From Rhodospirillaceae bacterium (lineage in GTDB: Bacteria > Pseudomonadota > Alphaproteobacteria > UBA9219), in NCBI GenBank assembly GCA_003486725.1, contig DNGD01000224.1:1-5231 (forward strand): DNA of 5,231 nucleotides. The letters are read 5' to 3'. A program made the position numbers and the translations under genes. The notes under the pieces are model-generated. The model worked only from the letters and a program-made list of their open reading frames with translations. It was not told the origin of the DNA and searched no databases. Below, piece after piece: positions 1 to 5,231 of the stretch. The first letter of the stretch is position 1. Every line of letters starts with the position of its first letter.

Positions 1-1
1 T

Positions 2-529
2 GACACGGTGCCCGAAGCCGTGCGCCTTGAGATTGGCTTTGGCGGCGGCGAACATTTGGTGGCGCAAGCGGCGAGCAATCCCACTATCGGCTTTATGGGG
101 TGTGAGCCTTTCGTCAACGGCGTCGCCAAACTGCTGACGCAAATTGATGAGCAAGAATTGAAGAATGTGCGCATCTATCCCAACGATGCGCGGCATTTGC
201 TGAATGCGTTGCCGGACGGAAGTCTTGATGCGGTTTTTGTATTGTACGCCGATCCGTGGCCGAAGAAACGCCATGCCGAGCGCCGCTTTATCGGGAAAGA
301 AAATCTGGATAGCCTTGCGCGCGTTTTGAAAACGGGCGGGCAGTTGCGTTTGGCAACGGACGTGGCGGGTCTTGCACAATGGATGCGCGAGCAAGCGAAC
401 GTGCACGCGTCTTTTGTTTGTGCCTATGACGGCCCGCAAGCGCCCGCCGACTGGGTGCCAACGCGCTATGAGCAAAAGGGCATCGCCGCAGGCCGCTCGC
501 CGGAATATTTTATCTATCGGCGGGTGTGA
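2..529 (+). CDS. trmB: tRNA (guanine-N7-)-methyltransferase TrmB, 5'-truncated by window edge
   Basis: TrmB transfers a methyl group from SAM to N7 of guanosine 46 in the variable loop of tRNA, in the cytoplasm. The visible 175 residues carry the family signatures in order: the SAM-binding motif LEIGFGGGEHL at visible residues 9-19, then NDAR, then the diagnostic DPWPKKRHAERRF block, then ATDVAGLAQWM, and near the end TRYEQKGIAAG, the region that helps bind tRNA and SAM. The reading frame is open to the left edge. A GTG at position 8 could be read as a start, but family members have roughly 40-60 residues before the glycine motif, so the true start almost certainly lies outside the window. 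The C-terminus is complete, ending in a TGA. The next gene starts 3 bp after the stop, which suggests co-transcription and possibly translational coupling. The identification is very secure. Confidence 0.97.
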   Translation, partial: DTVPEAVRLEIGFGGGEHLVAQAASNPTIGFMGCEPFVNGVAKLLTQIDEQELKNVRIYPNDARHLLNALPDGSLDAVFVLYADPWPKKRHAERRFIGKENLDSLARVLKTGGQLRLATDVAGLAQWMREQANVHASFVCAYDGPQAPADWVPTRYEQKGIAAGRSPEYFIYRRV

Positions 530-532
530 TCA

Positions 533-1498
533 ATGAATGACACGATCACACTGACTGATTTGCGGGACAAGCCTGCATTTTGCGATGTGATCGTTGATCG
601 TCTGTGGAACGAATGGTGGCACAAGCGCGGTGTCACGGTTGAATATCTGCGCGGGCGCGTCCTTGAAAATCTGAATGAAGCAGATTTTCCCTTATCGATT
701 GTTGCAACTGAGGGAGATCGTTTTGCTGGAACGGTGTCTGTCATCGATTCAGATTTGGAAGAACGCTCCTTGCTAACGCCGTGGGTCGCCGCCGTTTGGG
801 TGGAAGCGGACTACCGCAGACAAGGTGTTGCGCGGGCCCTGATCGATCGTGCTGTGAAGACCGCCTTCTCTATGGGAAAGCAGCAGGTTTATTTATGCGC
901 TACCGCCGATAAAAGCGAGTTTTATACCCACCTAGGCTGGCGTGAGGTGGAGCGTGATGTCGGGAAATCCGCTCTCAGCGTGTTTGCGCGGAGCAACCCT
1001 GAGTTTGGGGACATAAAAATCCGTCAAGCTCTACCTGAAGATGCAGCAGCGATCTGCCACGTACAGAAGACTTCGGTGCTGGCACTGTGCGCGGGTGACC
1101 ATCACAACGATCCGGCAATTTTGAAGCGATGGTTGGGCAATAAAACGCCAGAGACGATTGTATCTTGGATGAATGATCCGGAGGCGTCGATGTTCGTTGC
1201 CGTAGAAGGTGACGAGATTTTGGCGGTTGGCTCGGTGATGAATTCGGGCGAAATTACGCTCAATTATGTTTTGCCCAAAGCGCGGTTTCGCGGCATCAGC
1301 CGGTCGATGATTAAAATGTTGGAAGAGTGGGCGACGCAGCGCGGCGCCACGACGTTGACGCTATCCAGTACGGGAACGGCGCGGCGGTTTTATGTGGCTC
1401 AAGGCTATGCGGAACAAAAAGTGAAGATGGGGCCGTTCGGCACCATGACCTATCCGATGGTGAAGGCGGTTACTCCCGCCAGCCATGAAGGAAGATAA
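533..1498 (+). CDS. Tandem two-domain GNAT family N-acetyltransferase
   Basis: A 321-residue protein built from two GCN5-related acetyltransferase folds. GNAT enzymes move an acetyl group from acetyl-CoA to an amine; the substrate here cannot be read from sequence. Domain 1 (about residues 40-145) has a good acetyl-CoA pyrophosphate loop, RRQGVA at 95-100, and the C-terminal FYTHLGW motif at 130-136. Domain 2 (about 161-312) has RFRGIS at 251-256, where Ser replaces the usual final Gly/Ala, followed by a conserved-looking FYVAQGY at 287-293. Domain 1 therefore looks the more orthodox catalytic unit and domain 2 may be weaker or structural; that is inference. The start ATG lies 3 bp after the trmB stop, with no strong Shine-Dalgarno, so coupling to trmB translation is likely. 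The last codons overlap the convergent methyltransferase-like gene. The GNAT assignment is firm; the function is unknown. Confidence 0.9.
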   Translation: MNDTITLTDLRDKPAFCDVIVDRLWNEWWHKRGVTVEYLRGRVLENLNEADFPLSIVATEGDRFAGTVSVIDSDLEERSLLTPWVAAVWVEADYRRQGVARALIDRAVKTAFSMGKQQVYLCATADKSEFYTHLGWREVERDVGKSALSVFARSNPEFGDIKIRQALPEDAAAICHVQKTSVLALCAGDHHNDPAILKRWLGNKTPETIVSWMNDPEASMFVAVEGDEILAVGSVMNSGEITLNYVLPKARFRGISRSMIKMLEEWATQRGATTLTLSSTGTARRFYVAQGYAEQKVKMGPFGTMTYPMVKAVTPASHEGR

Positions 1499-2117
1499 AG
1501 TCGATGGTGGCGGTGATGCCGCCATCAGGGGCAGGGAAGCGCGCGGTGTAAAGCGCTGCGGCGCGTTCAAAGAGAGCGCGGGGCGTGAATCTGCGGGGGC
1601 GCTCGGCGTGATGGTTTGTGCAGCCTGCCGCGCGAAGCTCATGCATCAGGGCAGATAGATCATCAAAGACCAACGTCACGCGCTCACGGTCCACAACGGG
1701 AAGAGAAAAACCTGCGGCGGTCAGATGGCGCGAAAGGCTTGCTGCATCGGGTAGGGCGGGGACGCGCAGACTTGCGCCGCCGGAGAGTTCGACTTCGGCC
1801 TCCATCAAACAGGCGCGCAGCTCGTGGAAGGACTGCTCGCCGATCAGAACGCCCAAAAACAAGCCGCCTTTGGCCAGTGCGGCGTGGATCGCGTTCAGCT
1901 CACCCGCGAGATCGCTCGCCTTTTGAAGGGTGAGGCAGGAGGTGATGAGGTCGGGGGCATCAGTGGCGTTAGGAGAAACGCCTTTCCACTCATGGCGGTG
2001 TGGAAGAGGTTTTCTCACAAACGCCAGACGCGAGTCCAAACGCGCCGCTGCCTCATCGTAAAGGGCGGTGAGGGTTTCTGCTTGTGAGGAAGGCAAGGGG
2101 TCGGCGTGATCCATCAT
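1470..2117 (-). CDS. BioC/NDUFAF5-like methyltransferase-family protein lacking SAM motif I
   Basis: A 215-residue protein whose C-terminal two thirds resemble the class I SAM-dependent methyltransferase-like proteins of alphaproteobacteria related to BioC and mitochondrial NDUFAF5. Recognisable blocks are AAARLDSRL at 23-31, DLITSCLTL at 56-64 followed by ALAKGGLFLGVLIG at 80-93 (the post-motif strand region), the HELRACLMEAEVELSGGAS block at 98-116, GFSLPVVDRERVTLVF at 136-151, and LMHELRAAGCTN at 157-168. Family members are usually about 260-300 residues and contain a DLGCGTG-type motif soon after the RL..RL helix. Here that motif and roughly 50 residues around it are missing, and the usual LSLHWVND-like segment reads LTLQKASDL. 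The other minus-strand frames show no hidden motif, so an internal deletion fits better than a frameshift. An in-frame TAG lies 30 bp upstream of the ATG-ATG start, limiting extension. SAM binding is doubtful; this could be a degenerate or non-catalytic protein. Confidence 0.8.
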   Translation of the reverse strand: MMDHADPLPSSQAETLTALYDEAAARLDSRLAFVRKPLPHRHEWKGVSPNATDAPDLITSCLTLQKASDLAGELNAIHAALAKGGLFLGVLIGEQSFHELRACLMEAEVELSGGASLRVPALPDAASLSRHLTAAGFSLPVVDRERVTLVFDDLSALMHELRAAGCTNHHAERPRRFTPRALFERAAALYTARFPAPDGGITATIDFIFLHGWRE

Positions 2118-2137
2118 ATTTGCCAGCGTAACGCATA

Positions 2138-2287
2138 TTGACTGCTAATGAAACTGCCGCCGTGCCGGATCTATTCGTCAAGGGATATGGCCGCCTTGCG
2201 GCCAGCAAAACGGGTCTGTATGGTGTTGGCATACTTGTATTTTCATGTGGGGCGACGTGGGCGTTTTATCGGTTGCGACTTCGGTAA
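2138..2287 (+). CDS. Possible small single-span membrane protein (49 aa), unproven
   Basis: An open frame from a TTG at 2138 (alternative GTG at 2162) to TAA at 2285-2287. The predicted product has a polar N-terminal half, then a hydrophobic run, TGLYGVGILVFSCGATWAFY (about residues 26-45), and ends with the basic tail RLRLR. This is the layout of a small membrane protein with a cytoplasmic positive end. The stop lies 20 bp before the GTG proposed here as the comF start, so the two would not overlap. Against it: neither start codon has a clear Shine-Dalgarno sequence, the frame includes several codons that are rarer in the neighbours (CTA, GTA, ATA, CGA), and I do not recognise the sequence. 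It may be a chance frame in a leader region. Confidence 0.25.
   Translation: MTANETAAVPDLFVKGYGRLAASKTGLYGVGILVFSCGATWAFYRLRLR
2188..2204. repeat. Perfect 7-bp inverted repeat with 3-nt loop in the comF 5' region
   Basis: TGGCCGC at 2188-2194 and GCGGCCA at 2198-2204 are exact reverse complements around a CTT loop. The GC-rich hairpin has no T-tract on either strand, so it does not look like an intrinsic terminator. It sits between the divergent methyltransferase-like gene and comF. It could be an RNA hairpin in a leader, or just part of the candidate small coding frame. Confidence 0.4.
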
Positions 2288-2295
2288 AGAAGGGC

Positions 2296-2299
2296 AGGG
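2296..2299 (+). promoter_or_regulatory. Shine-Dalgarno AGGG deciding the comF start
   Basis: AGGG lies 8 nt before the GTG at 2308. No comparable purine-rich site precedes the longer in-frame ATG at 2245. This favours GTG 2308 as the comF start. Confidence 0.45.
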
Positions 2300-2307
2300 C
2301 TTCGGTC

Positions 2308-3036
2308 GTGAAGAGTGCGCACGCGCTGCTTGAGCGTGTGATGGATTTTGTGCTGCCGCCCTTGTGCCTCCGGTGCGATACGCCTGTGACGCAGAACCAG
2401 ACCCTTTGTGCCGATTGTTGGAAGACTATCCACTTTGTCGCCGCGCCTTTTTGCTCGTGCTGCGGCGCGCCGTTCGATTTGCCGATAGAAGGTGAGATGC
2501 TGTGCGGCGCGTGCCTTGAAACGCCGCCTGCCTTTGCCTCTGCACGGAGTGTTTTTCTTTATGATGATGAGAGCAAGCCGATAATCCTGCGCCTGAAGCA
2601 TGCTGACCAGCTGCACGGGCTGCCGCTTCTGGCGCAGTGGCTCGCCAAGGCGGGGGAGCCGTTCTGGCCACAAGTGGATATGATCGTGCCTGTGCCTCTG
2701 CACCGTTGGAGGCTTCTGTCGCGACGTTATAATCAGTCGGCGTTGCTAGCGGTCGCGTTGGGCAAGCGCGTTGGAAAGACCGTCCGTGTGGATGCGCTGC
2801 TCCGTACGCGTGCAACACCCAAGCAAGGGCATTTGTCAAAGAAGCAACGGGCGGAGAATGTCGCTCGCGCTTTTGCCGTGCGGCAAGGTGCAGCAGTGGC
2901 GGGCAAGAATATTGTGCTCGTCGATGACGTATTGACTTCCGGCGCGACATTGAGTGAGTGTGCGCGCGTTTTGATTAAAGCCGGTGCCGCGCGTGTCGAT
3001 GTGGTGACGCTTGCGCGGGTGCGGGTGGCGAGCTAG
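2308..3036 (+). CDS. comF: ComF family double zinc-ribbon phosphoribosyltransferase-like protein
   Basis: A 242-residue ComF-type protein (GntX/ComFC family), linked in other bacteria to natural transformation and DNA uptake or repair; its biochemical reaction is not settled. From a GTG start, four CxxC pairs form the N-terminal zinc ribbons: C20/C23, C34/C37, C49/C52 and C66/C69. The type I phosphoribosyltransferase fold follows, with IVPVPLH at 126-132, RRYNQSALLA at 139-148, RTRATPKQGHLS at 167-178 and the PRPP-binding loop VLVDDVLTSGAT at 203-214. All key residues look intact. An ATG at 2245 would add 21 residues (MWGDVGVLSVATSV...) that do not resemble the family; GTG 2308 has a Shine-Dalgarno and gives a typical length, starting with the usual helix before LPPLCLRC. 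Without other competence genes in view, a role in DNA uptake is inference. pdxY follows after 32 bp with no terminator, suggesting co-transcription. Confidence 0.93.
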   Translation: MKSAHALLERVMDFVLPPLCLRCDTPVTQNQTLCADCWKTIHFVAAPFCSCCGAPFDLPIEGEMLCGACLETPPAFASARSVFLYDDESKPIILRLKHADQLHGLPLLAQWLAKAGEPFWPQVDMIVPVPLHRWRLLSRRYNQSALLAVALGKRVGKTVRVDALLRTRATPKQGHLSKKQRAENVARAFAVRQGAAVAGKNIVLVDDVLTSGATLSECARVLIKAGAARVDVVTLARVRVAS

Positions 3037-3055
3037 GTTAGCTGTTTGGTTTGGC

Positions 3056-3060
3056 AAGGA
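3056..3060 (+). promoter_or_regulatory. Shine-Dalgarno AAGGA for pdxY
   Basis: AAGGA ends 8 nt before ATG 3069. It decides the start: a TTG at 3051 in the same frame would place this purine box inside the coding region and add six residues that are not family-like. Confidence 0.75.
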
Positions 3061-3068
3061 ACACAATC

Positions 3069-3908
3069 ATGAGCATTCTATCGATACAATCCCATGTGGC
3101 CTTTGGCTATGTCGGGAACAAGGCCGCCGTGTTTCCGTTGCAGGCGATGGGCTATGACGTTTGGCCGGTTCATACCGTGCAATTCTCCAACCATACCGGC
3201 TATGGTGCGTGGCAGGGCGAGGTGTTTTCCGCTGAGCACATAACGAGCGTGGTAAAAGGGTTGGAGGATCTTGGGGCAGTTTCTGCGTGCCGCGCGATCC
3301 TGTCGGGCTATATGGGAACCAGTGCAATTTGTGAAGCTGTCGCGGACATCGCCGCGCGGTGGAAAAAGATTAATCCCGAGATTGTGTATCTGTGCGATCC
3401 CGTCATCGGTAACACGAATTGCTTTGTGAAACCCGAGGTGTTGGACTTCTTCAAGACAAAACTTGCCGCCGATATTATCACGCCCAATCAGTTTGAGGCG
3501 GAGACGTTATCGGGAACGACGATCACGGATCGCGCATCGCTCGGGAAGGTTGCGCGGTTCTTCCATGATCGTGGCACGAAGATCGTCGTGATCACAGGGC
3601 TGAAGCTAGCCGAAGCGCCGGACGGTTTGTGTGTTTACGCATCGGATGCAAGCGGTGCTACGCTCGTTCAAACTAACGAGTTTCAGTTCCCCATTCCTGT
3701 GAATGGTACGGGCGATTTGTTTTCGGCGCTGTTCTTGGGAAGTTATCTGAAACACCGTGATAAGACCCTCGCGCTGCGCCATGCGGTGCATTTCATGCAG
3801 AAGGTTATGCAGAACACCTTTGAGCGCCAAACGCGCGAGTTGCAGGTGACATCAGAGCGCTATGATTGGCCTGAGGAGACCTTATTGCCAGAAGTGGTAG
3901 GGTTTTAA
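3069..3908 (+). CDS. pdxY: Pyridoxal kinase PdxY
   Basis: A ribokinase-superfamily enzyme that phosphorylates pyridoxal with ATP to make pyridoxal 5'-phosphate, the vitamin B6 salvage step, in the cytosol. The 279-residue length is normal. The N-terminus, ILSIQSHVAFGYVGNKAAVF (3-22), is the classic PdxY/PdxK opening. It is followed by HTVQFSNHTGYGAW (35-48), CDPVIGN (109-115), ITPNQFEAE (137-145) and the anion-hole motif NGTGDLFSA (212-220), where Asp216 should be the catalytic base. Cys118, just after CDPVIGN, appears to align with the reactive active-site Cys I recall from E. coli PdxY. The C-terminal TRELQV segment also fits PdxY better than PdxK. The start is ATG 3069, supported by AAGGA 8 nt upstream. 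It lies 32 bp after comF on the same strand, probably in one transcript, though the functions are unrelated. The family call is firm; the split between PdxY and PdxK is slightly less so. Confidence 0.94.
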   Translation: MSILSIQSHVAFGYVGNKAAVFPLQAMGYDVWPVHTVQFSNHTGYGAWQGEVFSAEHITSVVKGLEDLGAVSACRAILSGYMGTSAICEAVADIAARWKKINPEIVYLCDPVIGNTNCFVKPEVLDFFKTKLAADIITPNQFEAETLSGTTITDRASLGKVARFFHDRGTKIVVITGLKLAEAPDGLCVYASDASGATLVQTNEFQFPIPVNGTGDLFSALFLGSYLKHRDKTLALRHAVHFMQKVMQNTFERQTRELQVTSERYDWPEETLLPEVVGF

Positions 3909-3935
3909 CCCTGTTGATAAGTGAGGGAAGGTATT

Positions 3936-3956
3936 GGATTCATACGGTGGATTCAT
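3936..3956 (+). repeat. Short direct repeat GGATTCAT x2
   Basis: GGATTCAT occurs at 3936-3943 and again at 3949-3956, a 13-bp period, 27 bp after pdxY. Such a small repeat could be a regulator half-site pair or chance. No matching third copy was seen. Confidence 0.35.
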
Positions 3957-4004
3957 GGTTAACCTTTTGCGAGGCGGCGTGTAGAGCGCATAATGCGTGG
4001 TTAA
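3955..4004. promoter_or_regulatory. Candidate CtrA-type half-sites (ATGGTTAA / GTGGTTAA)
   Basis: ATGGTTAA at 3955-3962 is the reverse complement of TTAACCAT, the half-site form of the alphaproteobacterial cell-cycle regulator CtrA. The first copy lies within a perfect palindrome, GGTTAACC, at 3957-3964. GTGGTTAA recurs at 3997-4004, and another TTAACC overlaps the pdxY stop at 3905-3910. The two main copies flank a candidate promoter. No full TTAA-N7-TTAA site is present, so this is a weak, motif-only call. Confidence 0.2.
3967..3994 (+). promoter_or_regulatory. Candidate sigma-70 promoter P1 upstream of nusA
   Basis: TTGCGA at 3967-3972 and CATAAT at 3989-3994, separated by 16 bp, match the -35 and -10 consensus at 4/6 and 5/6 positions. 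It would start transcription near position 4001, giving a nusA leader of about 160 nt that contains the terminator-like hairpin. Confidence 0.35.
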
Positions 4005-4027
4005 TCTTAATAAGGCTGTGATACCGC

Positions 4028-4055
4028 TTGCTTTTCACGGCGTTTGGGCTATGAT
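4028..4055 (+). promoter_or_regulatory. Candidate sigma-70 promoter P2 upstream of nusA
   Basis: TTGCTT at 4028-4033, preceded by C as is common in alphaproteobacterial -35 boxes, and TATGAT at 4050-4055 are 16 bp apart. The -10 element is strong (5/6), the -35 element weak beyond TTG. Transcription would begin near 4062, only about 20 nt before the terminator hairpin, which fits an attenuated leader for nusA. Confidence 0.4.
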
Positions 4056-4083
4056 GCCTTTAAATCCGAATGTCAGTTTGACG

Positions 4084-4108
4084 GGTGGGCCAAAAGCCCG
4101 CCTTTTTT
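4084..4108 (+). terminator. Intrinsic terminator hairpin in the nusA leader (possible attenuator)
   Basis: GGTGGGC (4084-4090) pairs with GCCCGCC (4096-4102) through seven base pairs including one T-G wobble, with a CAAAA loop, followed directly by six T residues (4103-4108). This is a textbook Rho-independent terminator on the plus strand. It is about 175 bp past the pdxY stop and 53 bp before the nusA start, downstream of both candidate promoters. It may therefore terminate comF-pdxY transcripts, attenuate nusA, or both. NusA stimulates pausing and hairpin termination, so feedback on its own gene is plausible but unproven. Confidence 0.75.
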
Positions 4109-4150
4109 GTTGCCTGACACGGCGTTAGTAAGAACAATACAGAATCATGA

Positions 4151-4155
4151 CGAGG
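4151..4155 (+). promoter_or_regulatory. Shine-Dalgarno CGAGG deciding the nusA start
   Basis: CGAGG lies 6 nt before ATG 4162. An in-frame ATG at 4147 would add five residues but has no Shine-Dalgarno in front of it and would absorb this one into the coding region. Confidence 0.55.
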
Positions 4156-4161
4156 TTCGAG

Positions 4162-5231
4162 ATGGAATTGTTACATGTTGCCGATGCAGTTGCGCGTGAA
4201 AAGAGTATTGATCGCGATGAAGTTTTAGAGGCTATGGAACAGGCGATCCAGAAAGCTGGACGCGCCAAATATGGCTATGAACACGATATTCGCGCGACCA
4301 TCGACCGTAAAACGGGCGAGGTGAGGTTGCAGCGTTATCTGCTCGTCGTGGAAACGATCGAAGACGAACATACGCAATTGACGCTGAAGGCCGCGCGCAA
4401 GACCCGCGCCGATGCGCAACTGGGCGAATTCATTATCGACGACCTTCCCCCAATTGATCTGGGACGCATCGCCGCGCAGACGGCCAAGCAGGTTATCGTG
4501 CAAAAAGTGCGCGAAGCCGAGCGTCGCCGCCAGTTCCAGGAATACAAGGATCGCGTGGGCGAAATCGTCAGCGGTACCGTCAAGCGCGTGGAATACGGCA
4601 ATATCACCATCGATCTGGGCCGCGCCGAAGCGCTGCTGTCACGTGATGAAAGCCTGCCGCGCGAGCATTTCAAGAATGGTGATCGCGTTCGCGCCTATAT
4701 TTTCGACGTGCGCGAAGAACAACGCGGCGCGCAGATTTTCGTCTCGCGTACCCATCCGATCTTTATGGCCAAGCTGTTCTCGCAAGAAGTGCCCGAGATT
4801 TATGACGGCATTATCGAGATCAAGTCCGTGGCACGTGATCCCGGGAGCCGTGCGAAGATCGCCGTGATTTCGAATGACAGCTCTATTGACCCCGTCGGCG
4901 CTTGCGTCGGTATGCGCGGCAGCCGCGTTCAGGCCGTTGTAGGCGAGTTGCAGGGCGAAAAGGTCGACATTATTCCTTGGTCGCAGGATCCCGCCACGTT
5001 CGTCGTGAACGCGCTGGCTCCCGCCGAAGTTGCCAAGGTTGTTTTGGATGAAGACAATCATCGCATGGACGTTGTGGTGCCGGATGAGCAGCTTTCGCTG
5101 GCCATCGGTCGCCGTGGCCAAAATGTGCGCTTGGCGTCGATGCTGACGGGCTGGGATATCGATATCCTGACCGAAAAGGAAGAGTCCGAGCGTCGTCAGG
5201 AAGAGCTGCGCGTTCGTACCACTCTGTTTAT
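4162..5231 (+). CDS. nusA: Transcription termination/antitermination factor NusA, 3'-truncated by window edge
   Basis: NusA binds RNA polymerase and nascent RNA, modulating pausing, intrinsic termination and antitermination. The visible 356 codons run off the right edge with no stop. Domains in order: the RNA-polymerase-binding N-terminal domain (about 1-125) with [15 protein letters not shown] at 107-121; the S1 domain (about 133-197) from [15 protein letters not shown] to [13 protein letters not shown]1 (about 225-285) with [20 protein letters not shown] and the GMRG loop at 250-253; and KH2 (about 290-340) with the GRRG loop at 316-319 and [14 protein letters not shown]. Full-length NusA is usually near 500 residues or longer, so the acidic or helix-hairpin-helix C-terminal part is outside the window. 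ATG 4162 is preferred because of CGAGG upstream and because [14 protein letters not shown] matches the family N-terminus. No rimP gene precedes it, which is unusual. Confidence 0.97.
   Translation, partial: MELLHVADAVAREKSIDRDEVLEAMEQAIQKAGRAKYGYEHDIRATIDRKTGEVRLQRYLLVVETIEDEHTQLTLKAARKTRADAQLGEFIIDDLPPIDLGRIAAQTAKQVIVQKVREAERRRQFQEYKDRVGEIVSGTVKRVEYGNITIDLGRAEALLSRDESLPREHFKNGDRVRAYIFDVREEQRGAQIFVSRTHPIFMAKLFSQEVPEIYDGIIEIKSVARDPGSRAKIAVISNDSSIDPVGACVGMRGSRVQAVVGELQGEKVDIIPWSQDPATFVVNALAPAEVAKVVLDEDNHRMDVVVPDEQLSLAIGRRGQNVRLASMLTGWDIDILTEKEESERRQEELRVRTTLF

Noticed and set aside
8..10. GTG at position 8 as the trmB start
   Set aside because: It would leave only six residues before the SAM motif; the frame is open to the window edge and family members have a longer N-terminus.
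1616..2087. Plus-strand open frames opposite the methyltransferase-like gene
   Set aside because: Arg/Pro/Ser-rich translations typical of antisense shadows; the minus-strand frame carries recognisable family motifs.
2120..2270. Sigma-70 promoter for comF or the divergent gene
   Set aside because: TTGGCA at 2226-2231 and TTGACT at 2138-2143 have no acceptable -10 box at 16-18 bp spacing; nothing convincing could be called.
2245..2307. N-terminal extension of ComF from ATG 2245
   Set aside because: No Shine-Dalgarno before the ATG, and the 21 residues do not look like the family; GTG 2308 has AGGG at proper spacing. The longer form is not strictly excluded.
2148..2333. Plus-strand 61-codon frame starting at ATG 2148
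   Set aside because: The product is Arg/Cys-rich without recognisable features, has no good ribosome binding site and runs into the comF coding region in another frame.
4051..4128. A 25-codon frame spanning the leader hairpin (possible leader peptide MMPLNPNVSL...)
   Set aside because: No Shine-Dalgarno, its start overlaps the -10 box of P2, and it has no run of regulatory codons typical of attenuation peptides.
4225..5121. Minus-strand and alternate plus-strand frames across nusA
   Set aside because: The NusA frame is unmistakable over 356 codons; the others are shadows of it.

Overview
The window reads as a piece of an alphaproteobacterial chromosome made up of housekeeping genes. The clearest taxonomic signal is the nusA product: its S1 and KH region and the residues around GMRG and GRRG look alphaproteobacterial. 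An NDUFAF5-like methyltransferase divergent from comF is also an arrangement I associate with that class. The order cannot be settled from this stretch. Coding density is high, GC is moderate, and I see no insertion sequence, tRNA, rRNA, CRISPR array or phage gene.

Layout from left to right: (1) the 3' part of trmB (tRNA m7G46 methyltransferase), cut by the left edge, followed after 3 bp by a protein with two tandem GNAT acetyltransferase domains; (2) on the minus strand, converging on the GNAT gene with a 29 bp tail-to-tail overlap, a shortened methyltransferase-like gene of the BioC/NDUFAF5 type that lacks the SAM-binding glycine motif; (3) a divergent 5' region with a small hairpin and a possible 49-residue single-span membrane protein; (4) comF (double zinc-ribbon phosphoribosyltransferase-like protein) followed 32 bp later by pdxY (pyridoxal kinase), probably one transcript; (5) a 253 bp intergenic region with two candidate promoters, GGTTAA/TTAACC motifs and a strong intrinsic-terminator hairpin; (6) the first 356 codons of nusA, cut by the right edge.

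The genes share a translation and RNA theme at the two ends (tRNA modification by TrmB, transcription elongation and antitermination by NusA). Cofactor salvage (PdxY) and probable DNA-uptake or repair (ComF) lie between. In many alphaproteobacteria trmB sits just upstream of rimP-nusA. Here a block of about 3.6 kb separates trmB from nusA and no rimP is present, although a terminator-type hairpin still precedes nusA. That rearrangement and the methyltransferase lacking motif I are the two points most worth checking. I found no convincing undescribed multi-gene system.
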